DNA of 20,070 bases from a virus, in the IMG/VR virus record IMGVR_UViG_3300042376_000346, positions 1 to 20,070 of that record. The stretch is one strand, 5' to 3'. Both the position numbers and the translations under genes were made by a program. Shown here one piece after another: positions 6,178-12,938 of this stretch. The notes beneath the pieces were generated by a model. The model saw only the letters and a program-made list of their open reading frames with translations. It was not told the DNA's origin and ran no database searches. Each line of letters opens with the position of its first letter. Position 1 is the first letter of the stretch.

Positions 6178-6214
6178 GAGCTATCCTAGCGACTGTCCAC
6201 CTTTGAGCCTACTC

Positions 6215-6532
6215 ATGCTCGTCGGTCAAGATCTCATCAACAAAGTAAAAGAGCTGAGCGATCTGAATAAATCAGACCTCGTTCGTGAATGTGGTTACGT
6301 CAAAAATGACAAGGTATGCTTCACCCAGTTTTATGAGGCGCTCCTTGAAGCCAAGGGGTTGCAGATGAACGTGCCTGGCAAGCGCGGTCGTAGCCTGACC
6401 TATAAGACCAAGGTGCAGTTCAACGGTAAGCTCTCCATCGGTGAGGGTTACGTGCAGGAGATGGGTTTTAAGCCCGGCGACGAATTTGAGATCAAAATTG
6501 GTCGCAAGTCCGTAACGCTTACTGCTGCTTAA
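6215..6532 (+). CDS. cyAbrB-type transcriptional regulator (cyanobacterial AbrB family)
   Basis: 105 residues from ATG 6215; the frame is open back to 5996 but that part is the structured non-coding gap and terminator. The sequence follows the cyanobacterial AbrB pattern closely: LINKVKELSDLNKSDLVREC (8-27) then GYV, TQFYEALLEAKG (37-48), a Gly/Lys/Arg linker with GKRGRSLTYK (55-64), VQFNGKLSIGEGY (67-79) and LKPGDEFEIK-like FKPGDEFEIKIGRK (85-98), the C-terminal AbrB swapped-hairpin. Host cyAbrBs are global regulators of carbon and nitrogen genes and bind DNA broadly. A phage copy could silence or reprogramme host genes or time late phage genes. Its setting alone after a terminator, between terL and the portal, suggests its own expression unit, though I see no clear promoter. 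Confidence 0.85.
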   Translation: MLVGQDLINKVKELSDLNKSDLVRECGYVKNDKVCFTQFYEALLEAKGLQMNVPGKRGRSLTYKTKVQFNGKLSIGEGYVQEMGFKPGDEFEIKIGRKSVTLTAA

Positions 6533-6561
6533 ACTGAGCCAAAGCCTGCGCGTATCAAGCT

Positions 6562-8025
6562 GTGTATAGCGGATACAACTTTTACGACCGCCCGCTAGCT
6601 CAGCGGACTGTCACGCAAGTCACCGATCCGAACACGGCATGGTTCGCGCAGGAACCTCACTGGATATTGATAGAGGATCTACTGCAGGGCACTTACGGAA
6701 TGCGCAAAAAGCATCGCCGTTACCTGCCACAGGAACCACGCGAGCTGGACGAGTCTTATGACAATCGCCTAGCTCGTAGCGTGGTGCCGCCCTTTTATCA
6801 GCGCCTTGAGCGCATGATGGCTGGGATGCTAACCCGTAAGCCCGTGCGGCTTGACGACACTGCCGACATCATCCGTGAGCAGTTGTTTGACGTTGACCTG
6901 CAAGGCAATGACCTCAACGTCTGGACCTATGAAACAACCCGCAAGATGGTCCGTTATGGGCACGTTGGTGTCTTGGTGGATGCACCGTCTGATGGGGGTA
7001 GACCTTACTGGGTGACGTACACGCCACGGCAGATCCTTGGCTGGCGTACTGAACAGGTAGAAGGCAAACAAGTCCTGACACAGCTCAGGCTGTCAGAGAT
7101 TGTGACAATACCTGACGGCATCTACGGCGAAAAAGAAGTGCAGCAGGTGCGGGTGCTAACGCCTGGTGAGTACCAGTTGCATCGGCAGAATGCCACCGGC
7201 GATTTCAGCGTGGTAGACGAAGGGCGGACCAGCTTGTCTGAAATCCCCTTCACCGTTGCTTACGCCCAGCGGCATGGGTTCCTTGAATCGCGCCCACCGC
7301 TTGAGGACATTGCCGAGCTAAACCTCAAGACCTACCAGATCCAGTCAGACCTAGACAACCAACTGCATATCAGCGCCGTGCCGATGCTGGCATTTTATGG
7401 TTTCCCGTCTGCTGCAGAGGAAGTAAGCGCCGGTCCTGGTGAGGCGATTGCATTTCCTGCCGAGGGTCGCGCTGAGTACATCGAACCGCAGGGCAAGAGC
7501 TTTGAAGCACAGTTCCGCCGCCTAGAGCAACTGGCAGGGCAGATCAACGAGCTAGGGTTGTCAGCAGTTTTGGGGCAGAAGCTCAGCGCCGAAACTGCAG
7601 AAGCGAAGCGGCTAGACCGTAGCCAAGGTGATAGCACCATGATGGTGATTGCACAGAACGTGCAGGACCTCATTGATAACTGCCTGCAGTTTCATGCGCA
7701 GTTCATCGGCAATGCCACCGCTGCCGGCAGCTCCTACGTCAACCGTGACTTCCTTGGCGCACGCCTTGAACCGCAGGACATCCAAGCTCTGCTATCGCTT
7801 TACACCGCTGGCACCATCAGCCAAGAAACCCTACTGCGTGAGCTAGCCGAAGGCGATGTCCTTGGCGATAATTTTGATGTAGACGAGGAACTGGAGGCAA
7901 CTTCTAATGGCGGGCTGGATTTACAATCTGCTGGACAGGCTGATCGATTGGTTGGTGGACTGGGCGATAATGCTGGAAGCGAAGACCCAGAAGATGCAGA
8001 TACCGCCGAGGAAGCAGGAGCTTGA
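6562..8025 (+). CDS. Portal protein (DUF4055 family)
   Basis: 487 residues from GTG 6562. The pattern near residues 66-95 (YDNRLARSVVPPFYQRLERM then MAGMLTRKPVRL) is that of the DUF4055 portal-like family: a conserved R-L-x-R-S segment, then a helix and a GxxxRKP turn. The middle is mixed alpha/beta with a long helix near LEDIAELNLKTYQIQSDLDN. The C-terminal region has another helical stretch (RLEQLAGQINELGLSAVLG) and an acidic tail (SEDPEDADTAEEAGA). It forms the dodecameric ring at the capsid vertex through which the terminase pumps DNA. Position between the terminase and head morphogenesis genes fits. The acidic tail is encoded where another frame starting at 7907 overlaps. Confidence 0.88.
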   Translation: MYSGYNFYDRPLAQRTVTQVTDPNTAWFAQEPHWILIEDLLQGTYGMRKKHRRYLPQEPRELDESYDNRLARSVVPPFYQRLERMMAGMLTRKPVRLDDTADIIREQLFDVDLQGNDLNVWTYETTRKMVRYGHVGVLVDAPSDGGRPYWVTYTPRQILGWRTEQVEGKQVLTQLRLSEIVTIPDGIYGEKEVQQVRVLTPGEYQLHRQNATGDFSVVDEGRTSLSEIPFTVAYAQRHGFLESRPPLEDIAELNLKTYQIQSDLDNQLHISAVPMLAFYGFPSAAEEVSAGPGEAIAFPAEGRAEYIEPQGKSFEAQFRRLEQLAGQINELGLSAVLGQKLSAETAEAKRLDRSQGDSTMMVIAQNVQDLIDNCLQFHAQFIGNATAAGSSYVNRDFLGARLEPQDIQALLSLYTAGTISQETLLRELAEGDVLGDNFDVDEELEATSNGGLDLQSAGQADRLVGGLGDNAGSEDPEDADTAEEAGA

Positions 8026-8032
8026 TTACACG

Positions 8033-8245
8033 ATGGGCAAACTGCCGGAAGAGATTTTGGCAGTTGTACGGATGACGTATTACAAAGACGGCAAACCTGC
8101 TGAAGTAGATGAAATGGTAATTTTGGAAGATGGGCAAGATGGTTACAACGCCTTTGCTTCTACAGTTACCGGCGCCTTGACGCGTGGCGCAAACGTTAGC
8201 ATCCGGTCGCAGTACAAGCCCAGCCAGCTTGGCATTGAGCCATGA
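8033..8245 (+). CDS. Hypothetical small head-region protein
   Basis: 70 residues from ATG 8033 (MGKLPEEILAVVRMTYYKDG...), eight bases after the portal stop. A small mixed alpha/beta protein; family not recognised. An in-frame ATG at 7907, preceded by a perfect GGAGG (7893-7897) at nine bases, would add 42 residues including an amphipathic, Trp-rich helix (WIYNLLDRLIDWLVDWAIML) and overlap the portal gene by 119 bases. Other in-frame ATGs are at 7970 and 7994. I chose the non-overlapping start, with real doubt. The stop overlaps the next gene as ATGA, so coupling to the head morphogenesis gene is likely. Confidence 0.6.
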   Translation: MGKLPEEILAVVRMTYYKDGKPAEVDEMVILEDGQDGYNAFASTVTGALTRGANVSIRSQYKPSQLGIEP

Positions 8246-9459
8246 GCACACCTGAGGCGTTGTTTCGCAATGCGATTGACCTGAACCGCTTTAGTAATAG
8301 TGTTGCTCGGCGTGTGATCAATGCATATAACGACATCATTATTGATGCAGTCAATCAGTTACGAACGATTGATGAGCTGGCTGCACCTGTCAAAGCTGCA
8401 AGGCTGCGTGGCATTTTGGCGCAACTAAAGGATAGTCTGGGCACTTGGGCTGGAGATTCGACAGAGCTGACGGCGCTAGAGCTGCAGGGTATAGCCCAGT
8501 TGCAATCGGAGTTTGTATCAGAGGAGTTGCGTAAGGCGTTACCCGCAGGCGCACGGAACATTGTCAACACGGTAGAAATCAGCCCGCAGTTTGCGCAGAG
8601 TGTTGTGACGACTGACCCCACGCAGCTCAATGTGGTGGCACTTAGCGATGATCTCTTTGCCGCAGTACAGGGCGCACCGCAGACATTTAGCCTCACGGCT
8701 GCTCAAGGTGCCACCATCACGCTGCCTAACGGCGAGGTCGTTAGCAAGGCGTTTCGTGGCATTGCGGTGGACCAAGCTGAGCGGTTCAGCCAAGTTGTCC
8801 GGCAAGGCTTGCTGACAGGTGAAACGACGCCAGCCATTGCCAAACGGTTGATCGGCAGTTTGCAGTTTGGTGAACGCGCCAAGACCGTCAGGGAAATTAC
8901 AGCAGCAGGCGGTCAGGCAACAGCTATAGCTGACAATCAAATCGTCGCGCTAGTCCGCACCAGCATCAATCAGGTAGCAAATACCGCTAGCCAGCAGGTG
9001 TATGAGGCGAACCAAGACATCACGAAAAAGTACCGCTACGTTGCCACGCTTGACACCAGGACAAGTGCCATCTGCCGGGCGTTAGACGGCAAGGTGTTTG
9101 AGTATGGCAAAGGACCAACGCCGCCGCAGCACTTCAACTGCCGTAGCACCACCGTGCCGGTCATTGACTATAAGGAGCTTGGCTTTGACCCACCACCGCC
9201 AGGACGCCGTGCTGCACAAGGTGGTCAGGTTCCAGCTAACACCAGCTACGGCAAATGGCTGTACGACAAGATGCCAGGCGAATCCAAAGCAGATGTGCTT
9301 GCCCGTCAGCAGCAAGCGCTGGGCAGCAAGGCTCCCTACTTTCGCAGGCTGGCGGACAAGTATGGCGCTGATGCCGCCATCGCCAAGCTGGTTAGCAAAG
9401 ATGGCACAGAGCTAACCTTGGACCAGCTCCGGGCTCGTTATGAACCAACCCGTTCTTAA
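8242..9459 (+). CDS. Head morphogenesis protein, Mu gpF / SPP1 gp7 family
   Basis: 405 residues. The diagnostic domain is at about 237-310: RTSINQVANTASQQVYEAN, then TLDTRTSAICRALDGKVF (C278) and PPQHFNCRSTTVPV (H297, C300), matching the Mu F-like family pattern T-x-D-x-R-T-S-x-x-C-x-x-x-D-G and P-x-H-x-x-C-R-S. The N-terminal 230 residues are mostly helical and may contact the portal. In SPP1 and Mu such minor head proteins enter the prohead with the portal and affect DNA ejection or assembly. The Cys/His pair could hold a metal or disulfide, which is inference. The start overlaps the upstream stop. Confidence 0.85.
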   Translation: MSTPEALFRNAIDLNRFSNSVARRVINAYNDIIIDAVNQLRTIDELAAPVKAARLRGILAQLKDSLGTWAGDSTELTALELQGIAQLQSEFVSEELRKALPAGARNIVNTVEISPQFAQSVVTTDPTQLNVVALSDDLFAAVQGAPQTFSLTAAQGATITLPNGEVVSKAFRGIAVDQAERFSQVVRQGLLTGETTPAIAKRLIGSLQFGERAKTVREITAAGGQATAIADNQIVALVRTSINQVANTASQQVYEANQDITKKYRYVATLDTRTSAICRALDGKVFEYGKGPTPPQHFNCRSTTVPVIDYKELGFDPPPPGRRAAQGGQVPANTSYGKWLYDKMPGESKADVLARQQQALGSKAPYFRRLADKYGADAAIAKLVSKDGTELTLDQLRARYEPTRS

Positions 9460-9739
9460 ATACACCTACGCCGATGGGCGCAAGGCATCGGAGTTTGAAC
9501 TGCGGAATGGTGCTGAGGTCCGGTACGTCCAGCAACCTGATGGCACAGGCGGTTGGTACGATAGAACCGGCGTGATGGTTGCTAGCAATGCCCCTGAAGC
9601 GAGGCAAGAGTCAGGCAGTAATCTCCCAAAACATCAGCCGGGAGATCAAGGCAGGCAAGCCGCAAAAGCAAGCGGTAGCAATCGCCCTAGCAAAAGCAGG
9701 AAAAAGCCGGAAGCGCAAGCCGAAAGCCAAGTAGCATGA
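9440..9739 (+). CDS. Hypothetical 99-residue protein with basic disordered tail
   Basis: Not recognised. ATG 9440 lies 20 bases inside the end of the head morphogenesis gene. Residues 1-50 look folded and beta-rich ([29 protein letters not shown]). Residues 50-99 are low-complexity, rich in Gln, Lys, Ser and Pro, and probably disordered. Small proteins of this type in the head region may be capsid-internal or accessory, but nothing shows that directly. Confidence 0.6.
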   Translation: MNQPVLKYTYADGRKASEFELRNGAEVRYVQQPDGTGGWYDRTGVMVASNAPEARQESGSNLPKHQPGDQGRQAAKASGSNRPSKSRKKPEAQAESQVA

Positions 9740-9760
9740 AAGGGTCATTGCTTTAAGTCA

Positions 9761-9859
9761 ATGCCTGGGCATTACGGCGACATGAAAGCTAAGGGTGGCG
9801 GCAAAGCCAAACCCATGATGGCTAAGGGCACAAAGAAAAAGGGAGGCAAGAAAAAGTGA
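9761..9859 (+). CDS. Tiny Lys/Gly-rich basic peptide
   Basis: 32 residues starting MPGHYGDMKAKGGGKAK, with 11 lysines and 7 glycines and no acidic residue after position 7. ATG 9761 to TGA 9857-9859; the following gene's GTG overlaps the stop (GTGA). I recall similar MPGHYG-starting Lys-rich mini-proteins in head regions of cyanophages and related phages, but cannot verify this. Composition suggests binding to DNA or to acidic capsid or scaffold surfaces. The tight overlap with the next gene supports real translation. Confidence 0.55.
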   Translation: MPGHYGDMKAKGGGKAKPMMAKGTKKKGGKKK

Positions 9860-10077
9860 AGCGCGGTGACAGGGTGAGTTGGATGTACCAAGGCACCCGC
9901 ACCTTTGGCGTAATTACCAGCATTGGCGGCGAACGCGCCACTATTGCTACACGCAGTGGTGGCAGTGTTACTCGTGTTGGCAGTCAGGACGATCCAATCG
10001 TTCGGATCAAATCTGAATCAACTGGCAACGCAGTCATCAAAAAACGTTCGGAGCTGAAGGCAGCACCCCGTCGATGA
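9856..10077 (+). CDS. Small Tudor-like (DUF2945/hypervirulence-associated type) protein
   Basis: 73 residues from GTG 9856, with GGAGG at 9842-9846 nine bases upstream. The sequence MKRGDRVSWMYQGTRTFGVI, then ATIATRSGG, DDPIVRIKSESTGNAVIKKR and SEL fits the small SH3/Tudor-like barrel family DUF2945: G-D-x-V-x-W, a hairpin with G-x-I, then DPxxxIKS and K-x-SEL. Such proteins are found in bacteria and phages without a settled function; Tudor barrels bind peptides or nucleic acids. Here it lies between a Lys-rich peptide and another small head-region protein, in an overlapping chain. Confidence 0.7.
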   Translation: MKRGDRVSWMYQGTRTFGVITSIGGERATIATRSGGSVTRVGSQDDPIVRIKSESTGNAVIKKRSELKAAPRR

Positions 10078-10346
10078 TCACCTATCGCGGCGAGCAGTTT
10101 GACGGCTACAACAAGCCGAAGCGCACGCCAAGCCACCCAACCAAGTCCCATGCCGTACTTGCAAAAGACGGCGAGACGGTCAAGTTGATACGGTTTGGGC
10201 AGCAGGGCGTTAGTGGCAGCCCGCCGCGACAAGGTGAATCAAAAGCAGCAACAGCAAGGCGTGCCAGCTTTAAGGCACGTCATGCTGCCAATATTGCTAA
10301 AGGCAAGATGTCTCCTGCGTATTGGGCTGACAAGACAAAGTGGTAG
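10074..10346 (+). CDS. Conserved-looking small basic phage protein, unknown function
   Basis: 90 residues; the start overlaps the Tudor-like stop (ATGA). Strongly basic with ordered motifs: GYNKPKRTPSHPTKSHAVLA (11-30), VKLIRFGQQGVSGSPP (36-51), and a C-terminal helix RASFKARHAANIAKGKMSPA ending in YWADKTKW. I recall this combination (FGQxGVxGSP, then RRxSFxARHxxNIxKGKxS) from proteins in many aquatic phages, without a known role. The basic charge and place before the scaffold gene suggest a capsid or DNA-contacting accessory. The last 50 bases overlap a leftward ORF. Confidence 0.75.
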   Translation: MITYRGEQFDGYNKPKRTPSHPTKSHAVLAKDGETVKLIRFGQQGVSGSPPRQGESKAATARRASFKARHAANIAKGKMSPAYWADKTKW

Positions 10347-10533
10347 CCTCCTCGCAGTGGATCCAATCTTTAAGTTCTGCAACGTAACGGCGTAAGTCCT
10401 GGGCTTTGGCAGCGTGCCACCCGCAACCCGTCCGTCGCAACAGATCCTCATGCCGATCAATAGCATCAAGCATCTGTTTGATCAACGGGTTCCAGGGTTC
10501 CCGTATTGGCGTATTAAATTCTCGTTTTGACAC
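10297..10533 (-). CDS. Lone leftward small helical protein
   Basis: 78 residues read from GTG (CAC at 10531-10533) leftward. It is the only plausible gene on the minus strand. It fills the 239-base gap between two rightward genes and overlaps the 3' end of the upstream one by 50 bases. The product looks real: NPLIKQMLDAIDRHEDLLRR (helix), GWHAAKAQDLRRYVAELKDW (helix), WIHCEE. The last 15 residues, in the overlap, look unordered. Family not recognised. If transcribed, it runs against the late operon and could act as protein or antisense RNA. No clear leftward promoter or Shine-Dalgarno is visible. Confidence 0.55.
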   Translation of the reverse strand: MSKREFNTPIREPWNPLIKQMLDAIDRHEDLLRRTGCGWHAAKAQDLRRYVAELKDWIHCEEATTLSCQPNTQETSCL

Positions 10534-10556
10534 TTTTGTGTCAGAAGCTGTACGAT
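10527..10556 (+). promoter_or_regulatory. Sigma-70-type promoter upstream of the scaffold/capsid genes
   Basis: A perfect -35 TTGACA (10527-10532), 18-base spacer and TACGAT (10551-10556, 4 of 6 matches to TATAAT) point rightward, 30 bases before the scaffold ATG. It would give the highly expressed capsid genes an extra start independent of read-through. Computational promoter calls of this kind are often wrong, but the perfect -35 in the only real gap of the head module is encouraging. Confidence 0.5.
10528..10543. promoter_or_regulatory. Palindrome overlapping the -35 box, possible operator
   Basis: TGACAC-TTTT-GTGTCA is a perfect 6-bp inverted repeat. It overlaps the -35 element of the putative rightward promoter and the start codon of the leftward ORF, so a bound dimer could control both. 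No cognate regulator can be assigned; the phage cyAbrB or the small RHH-like protein are candidates only. Confidence 0.4.
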
Positions 10557-10585
10557 CGCAGCGTAACTAAGCCTGTGGCTAGTCC

Positions 10586-11260
10586 ATGTCTGATGAAGCA
10601 CAAGCTCCTGTGGAGCAAAATGCCGAAGTAGCCAACATGCAAGCTGAACTTGACGCCATGCGGCGCAAGAACTCAGAACTGTTGGACGAGTACAAAAAAG
10701 CCATCGCCCAAGCAAAGGCTGTGCCTGATGGAGTCAATGTTGACGAGCTGCTGGAATTCAAACGCAACTACGAGCAACAGCAACTTGAATCACAAGGCAA
10801 GTATTCAGAAGCAAGACAAGCTCTGGAGCAGCAGTTCCGTGAGGCGACGGCAGAAAAGGACCAGCGCATCAGCCAGCTTGAAGCCCGAGTGCGAGAACTG
10901 GAGCTGGTGACGCCTGCTGTCACGGCACTAGCTGAAATTGTCCATGACCCAGACATGGTGCTCAAGACTAAGCTGAAGCCTGAAGCTATCGAACGCGAGG
11001 CTGACGGCAGTGTGGTTGTGGTTGATGGGTACAAACGTGTGCCTGTTGCCGAGTGGGCAAAGACTTTGCCAGCATGGATGCAGAAGCAACCCAAGCCGCA
11101 GGGCAGTGGTGCGCCATCGGGCGGGAATGTTGGCGGTGCCGTCCCTGCTGGGATGGTCAATCCGTTTAGCCGCGACAGCTTTAATCTGACTGAACAGGCA
11201 CGACTGTATCGAACAGATCGTGATCTGTATGATCGGATGAAGGCTCAAGCTAACCGCTAA
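10586..11260 (+). CDS. Capsid scaffolding protein
   Basis: 224 residues. Residues about 15-110 are a long charged coiled coil (VANMQAELDAMRRKNSELLD, EARQALEQQFREATAEKDQR, ISQLEARVRELEL). A short folded stretch follows (HDPDMVLKTKLKPEAI...), then a Gly/Pro-rich linker (KPQGSGAPSGGNVGG) and the C-terminal NPFSRDSFNLTEQARLYRTD segment. That ending recurs in phage scaffold proteins encoded just before the major capsid gene and likely binds the capsid inner face. It is expected to guide prohead assembly and then leave or be degraded; no protease gene is visible nearby. Confidence 0.8.
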   Translation: MSDEAQAPVEQNAEVANMQAELDAMRRKNSELLDEYKKAIAQAKAVPDGVNVDELLEFKRNYEQQQLESQGKYSEARQALEQQFREATAEKDQRISQLEARVRELELVTPAVTALAEIVHDPDMVLKTKLKPEAIEREADGSVVVVDGYKRVPVAEWAKTLPAWMQKQPKPQGSGAPSGGNVGGAVPAGMVNPFSRDSFNLTEQARLYRTDRDLYDRMKAQANR

Positions 11261-11332
11261 GCTGTTACAAACCGGCTGTGCTGGTGATGTAGGGCTGTGC
11301 CCATCCTTCCAACTCAACCCTGGTGATTCTTC

Positions 11333-12358
11333 ATGGCGACTCTTCGCTCTGACATCATCATCCCCGAGATTTTTACGCCTTACGTCATTGAGCAGACCAC
11401 CCAGCGCGATGCCTTCCTGGCATCCGGTGTGGTGCAGCCGATGGCTGAGCTGAACGCAACCGAGGGTGGTGACTTCATTAACGTGCCTTTCTTTAAGGCA
11501 AACCTGACTGGTGACTTTGAAGTGCTGTCTGACAGCACCTCGCTGACCCCTGGCAAAATCACTGCTGACAAGCAAGTTGGCGTGATCCTGCACCGTGGGC
11601 GTGCCTTCGAAAGCCGTGACCTCGCTGCACTTGCCGCAGGTTCCGACCCCATGGCTGCTATCGGCGCCAAGATTGCTGACTACATTGCTAACCAGCGCCA
11701 GAAGGACCTCCTGTCCTGCTTGGCTGGTGTGTTTGGCAGCCTGGGCAGCAACGACAGCGCATCCTTCGTCGATCTGACGATTGATGGTCTGACCGCTGAC
11801 ACCCCAACCGTGCTGTCCCCTCGGCACGTTGCTGAAGCCCGCAGCCTGCTGGGCGATCAAGGTGACAAGCTGACCGCCATTTGTATGCACAGCAAGGTCT
11901 ATTACGACCTCGTTGAGCGCAAGGCGATCGACTACGTGTCCACTCTTGAAGCTCGTGGCACTACCAGCACTCAATCCGGTGGCTCCCTTGTTGGCGCTTA
12001 CGGCGGTGACGCCAGCGTGCCAACGTACATGGGCTTGCGTGTCATCGTCTCTGACGATGTGCAGACCGCAGGCAGTGGCGGTTCCACTGAATATGCCACT
12101 TACTTCTTCACCAACGGCGCTGTCGCCAGCGGTGAGCAGCTGGCTCTTCAGACGGAAACTGACCGTGACATCCTCGCCAAGAGCGATGCCATGTCGATCG
12201 ACCTCCACTACGTGTACCACCCTGTTGGTGCCAAGTGGGGCGTGAGCACTGTCAACCCGACCCGTGCTCAACTGGAGACCATCGGCAACTGGTCGAAGGT
12301 GTACGAAACCAAGAATATTGGTGTCGTGCGTGCGACCAACACTTCCAACTTCGATTGA
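11333..12358 (+). CDS. Major capsid protein (HK97 fold)
   Basis: 341 residues, starting MATLRSDIIIPEIFTPYVIE, with an N-terminal arm, the GGDFINVPFFK strand (about 45-55), a segment LSDSTSLTPGKITADKQVGVILHRGRAF typical of coat proteins of this group, the long spine-like helix region (PMAAIGAKIADYIANQRQKD) and the later PTYMGLRVIVSDDV strand seen in many phage coat proteins. It follows the scaffold and precedes a decoration-like protein. Codons are noticeably C-rich at third positions, consistent with high expression. There is no N-terminal protease-cleaved delta domain; the separate scaffold does that job. A 447-codon antisense frame is a shadow. Confidence 0.92.
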   Translation: MATLRSDIIIPEIFTPYVIEQTTQRDAFLASGVVQPMAELNATEGGDFINVPFFKANLTGDFEVLSDSTSLTPGKITADKQVGVILHRGRAFESRDLAALAAGSDPMAAIGAKIADYIANQRQKDLLSCLAGVFGSLGSNDSASFVDLTIDGLTADTPTVLSPRHVAEARSLLGDQGDKLTAICMHSKVYYDLVERKAIDYVSTLEARGTTSTQSGGSLVGAYGGDASVPTYMGLRVIVSDDVQTAGSGGSTEYATYFFTNGAVASGEQLALQTETDRDILAKSDAMSIDLHYVYHPVGAKWGVSTVNPTRAQLETIGNWSKVYETKNIGVVRATNTSNFD

Positions 12359-12369
12359 GGTAACTAATT

Positions 12370-12741
12370 ATGGCTTCCCTCTTTGAAGTAACTGCTGGCA
12401 GTGCCATTGGCTACGTCAGCGGCACTGGTGGTGCGGTTACCCAAGCCACCAGCAAGTCCACTGGTGTCACCCTCAACAAAGTTTGTGGGGCGATCACCAT
12501 GCACAACGCATCACTCGCTGATGCCACCAACGTTAGCTTCACCGTCACCAACAGCACTGTTGCTGCTAATGACGTTGTGATCGTTAACCACTCGTCGGCT
12601 GGCACTGCCGGTGCCTATACCGTCGAAGCCAACGCTATTGCAGCGGGATCCTTTGCGGTCACCGTGCGTAACGTGTCCGGCGGTTCGCTTAGCCAAGCCA
12701 TCGTGCTTAGCTTTGCTGTAATCAAGGCTGCAAACGCCTGA
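12370..12741 (+). CDS. Probable capsid decoration/head-surface protein
   Basis: 123 residues, almost all beta-strand: short Thr/Ser/Val/Ala-rich repeats such as AITMHNASLADATNVSFTVT, DVVIVNHSSAGTAGAYTVEA and SFAVTVRNVSGGSLSQAIVL. It lies 11 bases after the major capsid gene, where many phages place decoration or cement proteins. The pattern G-A-I-T-M, then V-S-F-T-V-T-N-S, D-V-V, G-x-Y, F-x-V-x-V-R-N-x-S recurs in phage proteins I have seen annotated as hypothetical. An immunoglobulin-like or jellyroll fold is inferred. No membrane or signal sequence. Confidence 0.65.
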   Translation: MASLFEVTAGSAIGYVSGTGGAVTQATSKSTGVTLNKVCGAITMHNASLADATNVSFTVTNSTVAANDVVIVNHSSAGTAGAYTVEANAIAAGSFAVTVRNVSGGSLSQAIVLSFAVIKAANA

Positions 12742-12938
12742 TGGGGCTGTTCGCTTTCCGGCGACTGCGTGATCGTGAGGTTGCTTCTACGGAAGCAGCC
12801 TCTCTTTCTATTGCAGAGCCTGCGCCTACACTAGAACCAAAGGAGCCACCCAACGATGGCAGTAGTAATCGTCGCAACCGTCGGGTCGGCAAGCGCCAAC
12901 TCTTATCTGACTCTGGCGGACGCCCAGACGATCATTGA
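12741..12938 (+). CDS. Small basic, disordered protein of unknown function
   Basis: 65 residues. The ATG shares a base with the preceding stop (TGATG). The N-terminus MGLFAFRRLRDRE is followed by an Ala/Pro/Glu-rich stretch and a basic patch (SSNRRNRRVGKRQ). It fills the 115-base gap before the connector gene but overlaps that gene by 83 bases in another phase, so only the first half is free of overlap. Not recognised; possibly a spurious extension of a short leader. Confidence 0.4.
   Translation: MGLFAFRRLRDREVASTEAASLSIAEPAPTLEPKEPPNDGSSNRRNRRVGKRQLLSDSGGRPDDH

Noticed and set aside
5992-6189. 65-codon frame between terL and cyAbrB
   Set aside because: It runs through the inverted repeat and terminator hairpin, has no ordered protein pattern and is better explained as non-coding structure.
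11292-11302. GGGC-TGT-GCCC hairpin before the capsid gene as a terminator
   Set aside because: Four-pair stem without a T-run; too weak to call.
10928-12271. 447-codon open frame on the minus strand opposite the scaffold end and capsid gene
   Set aside because: It is an antisense shadow of strongly recognised genes, with no family features and no leftward context.
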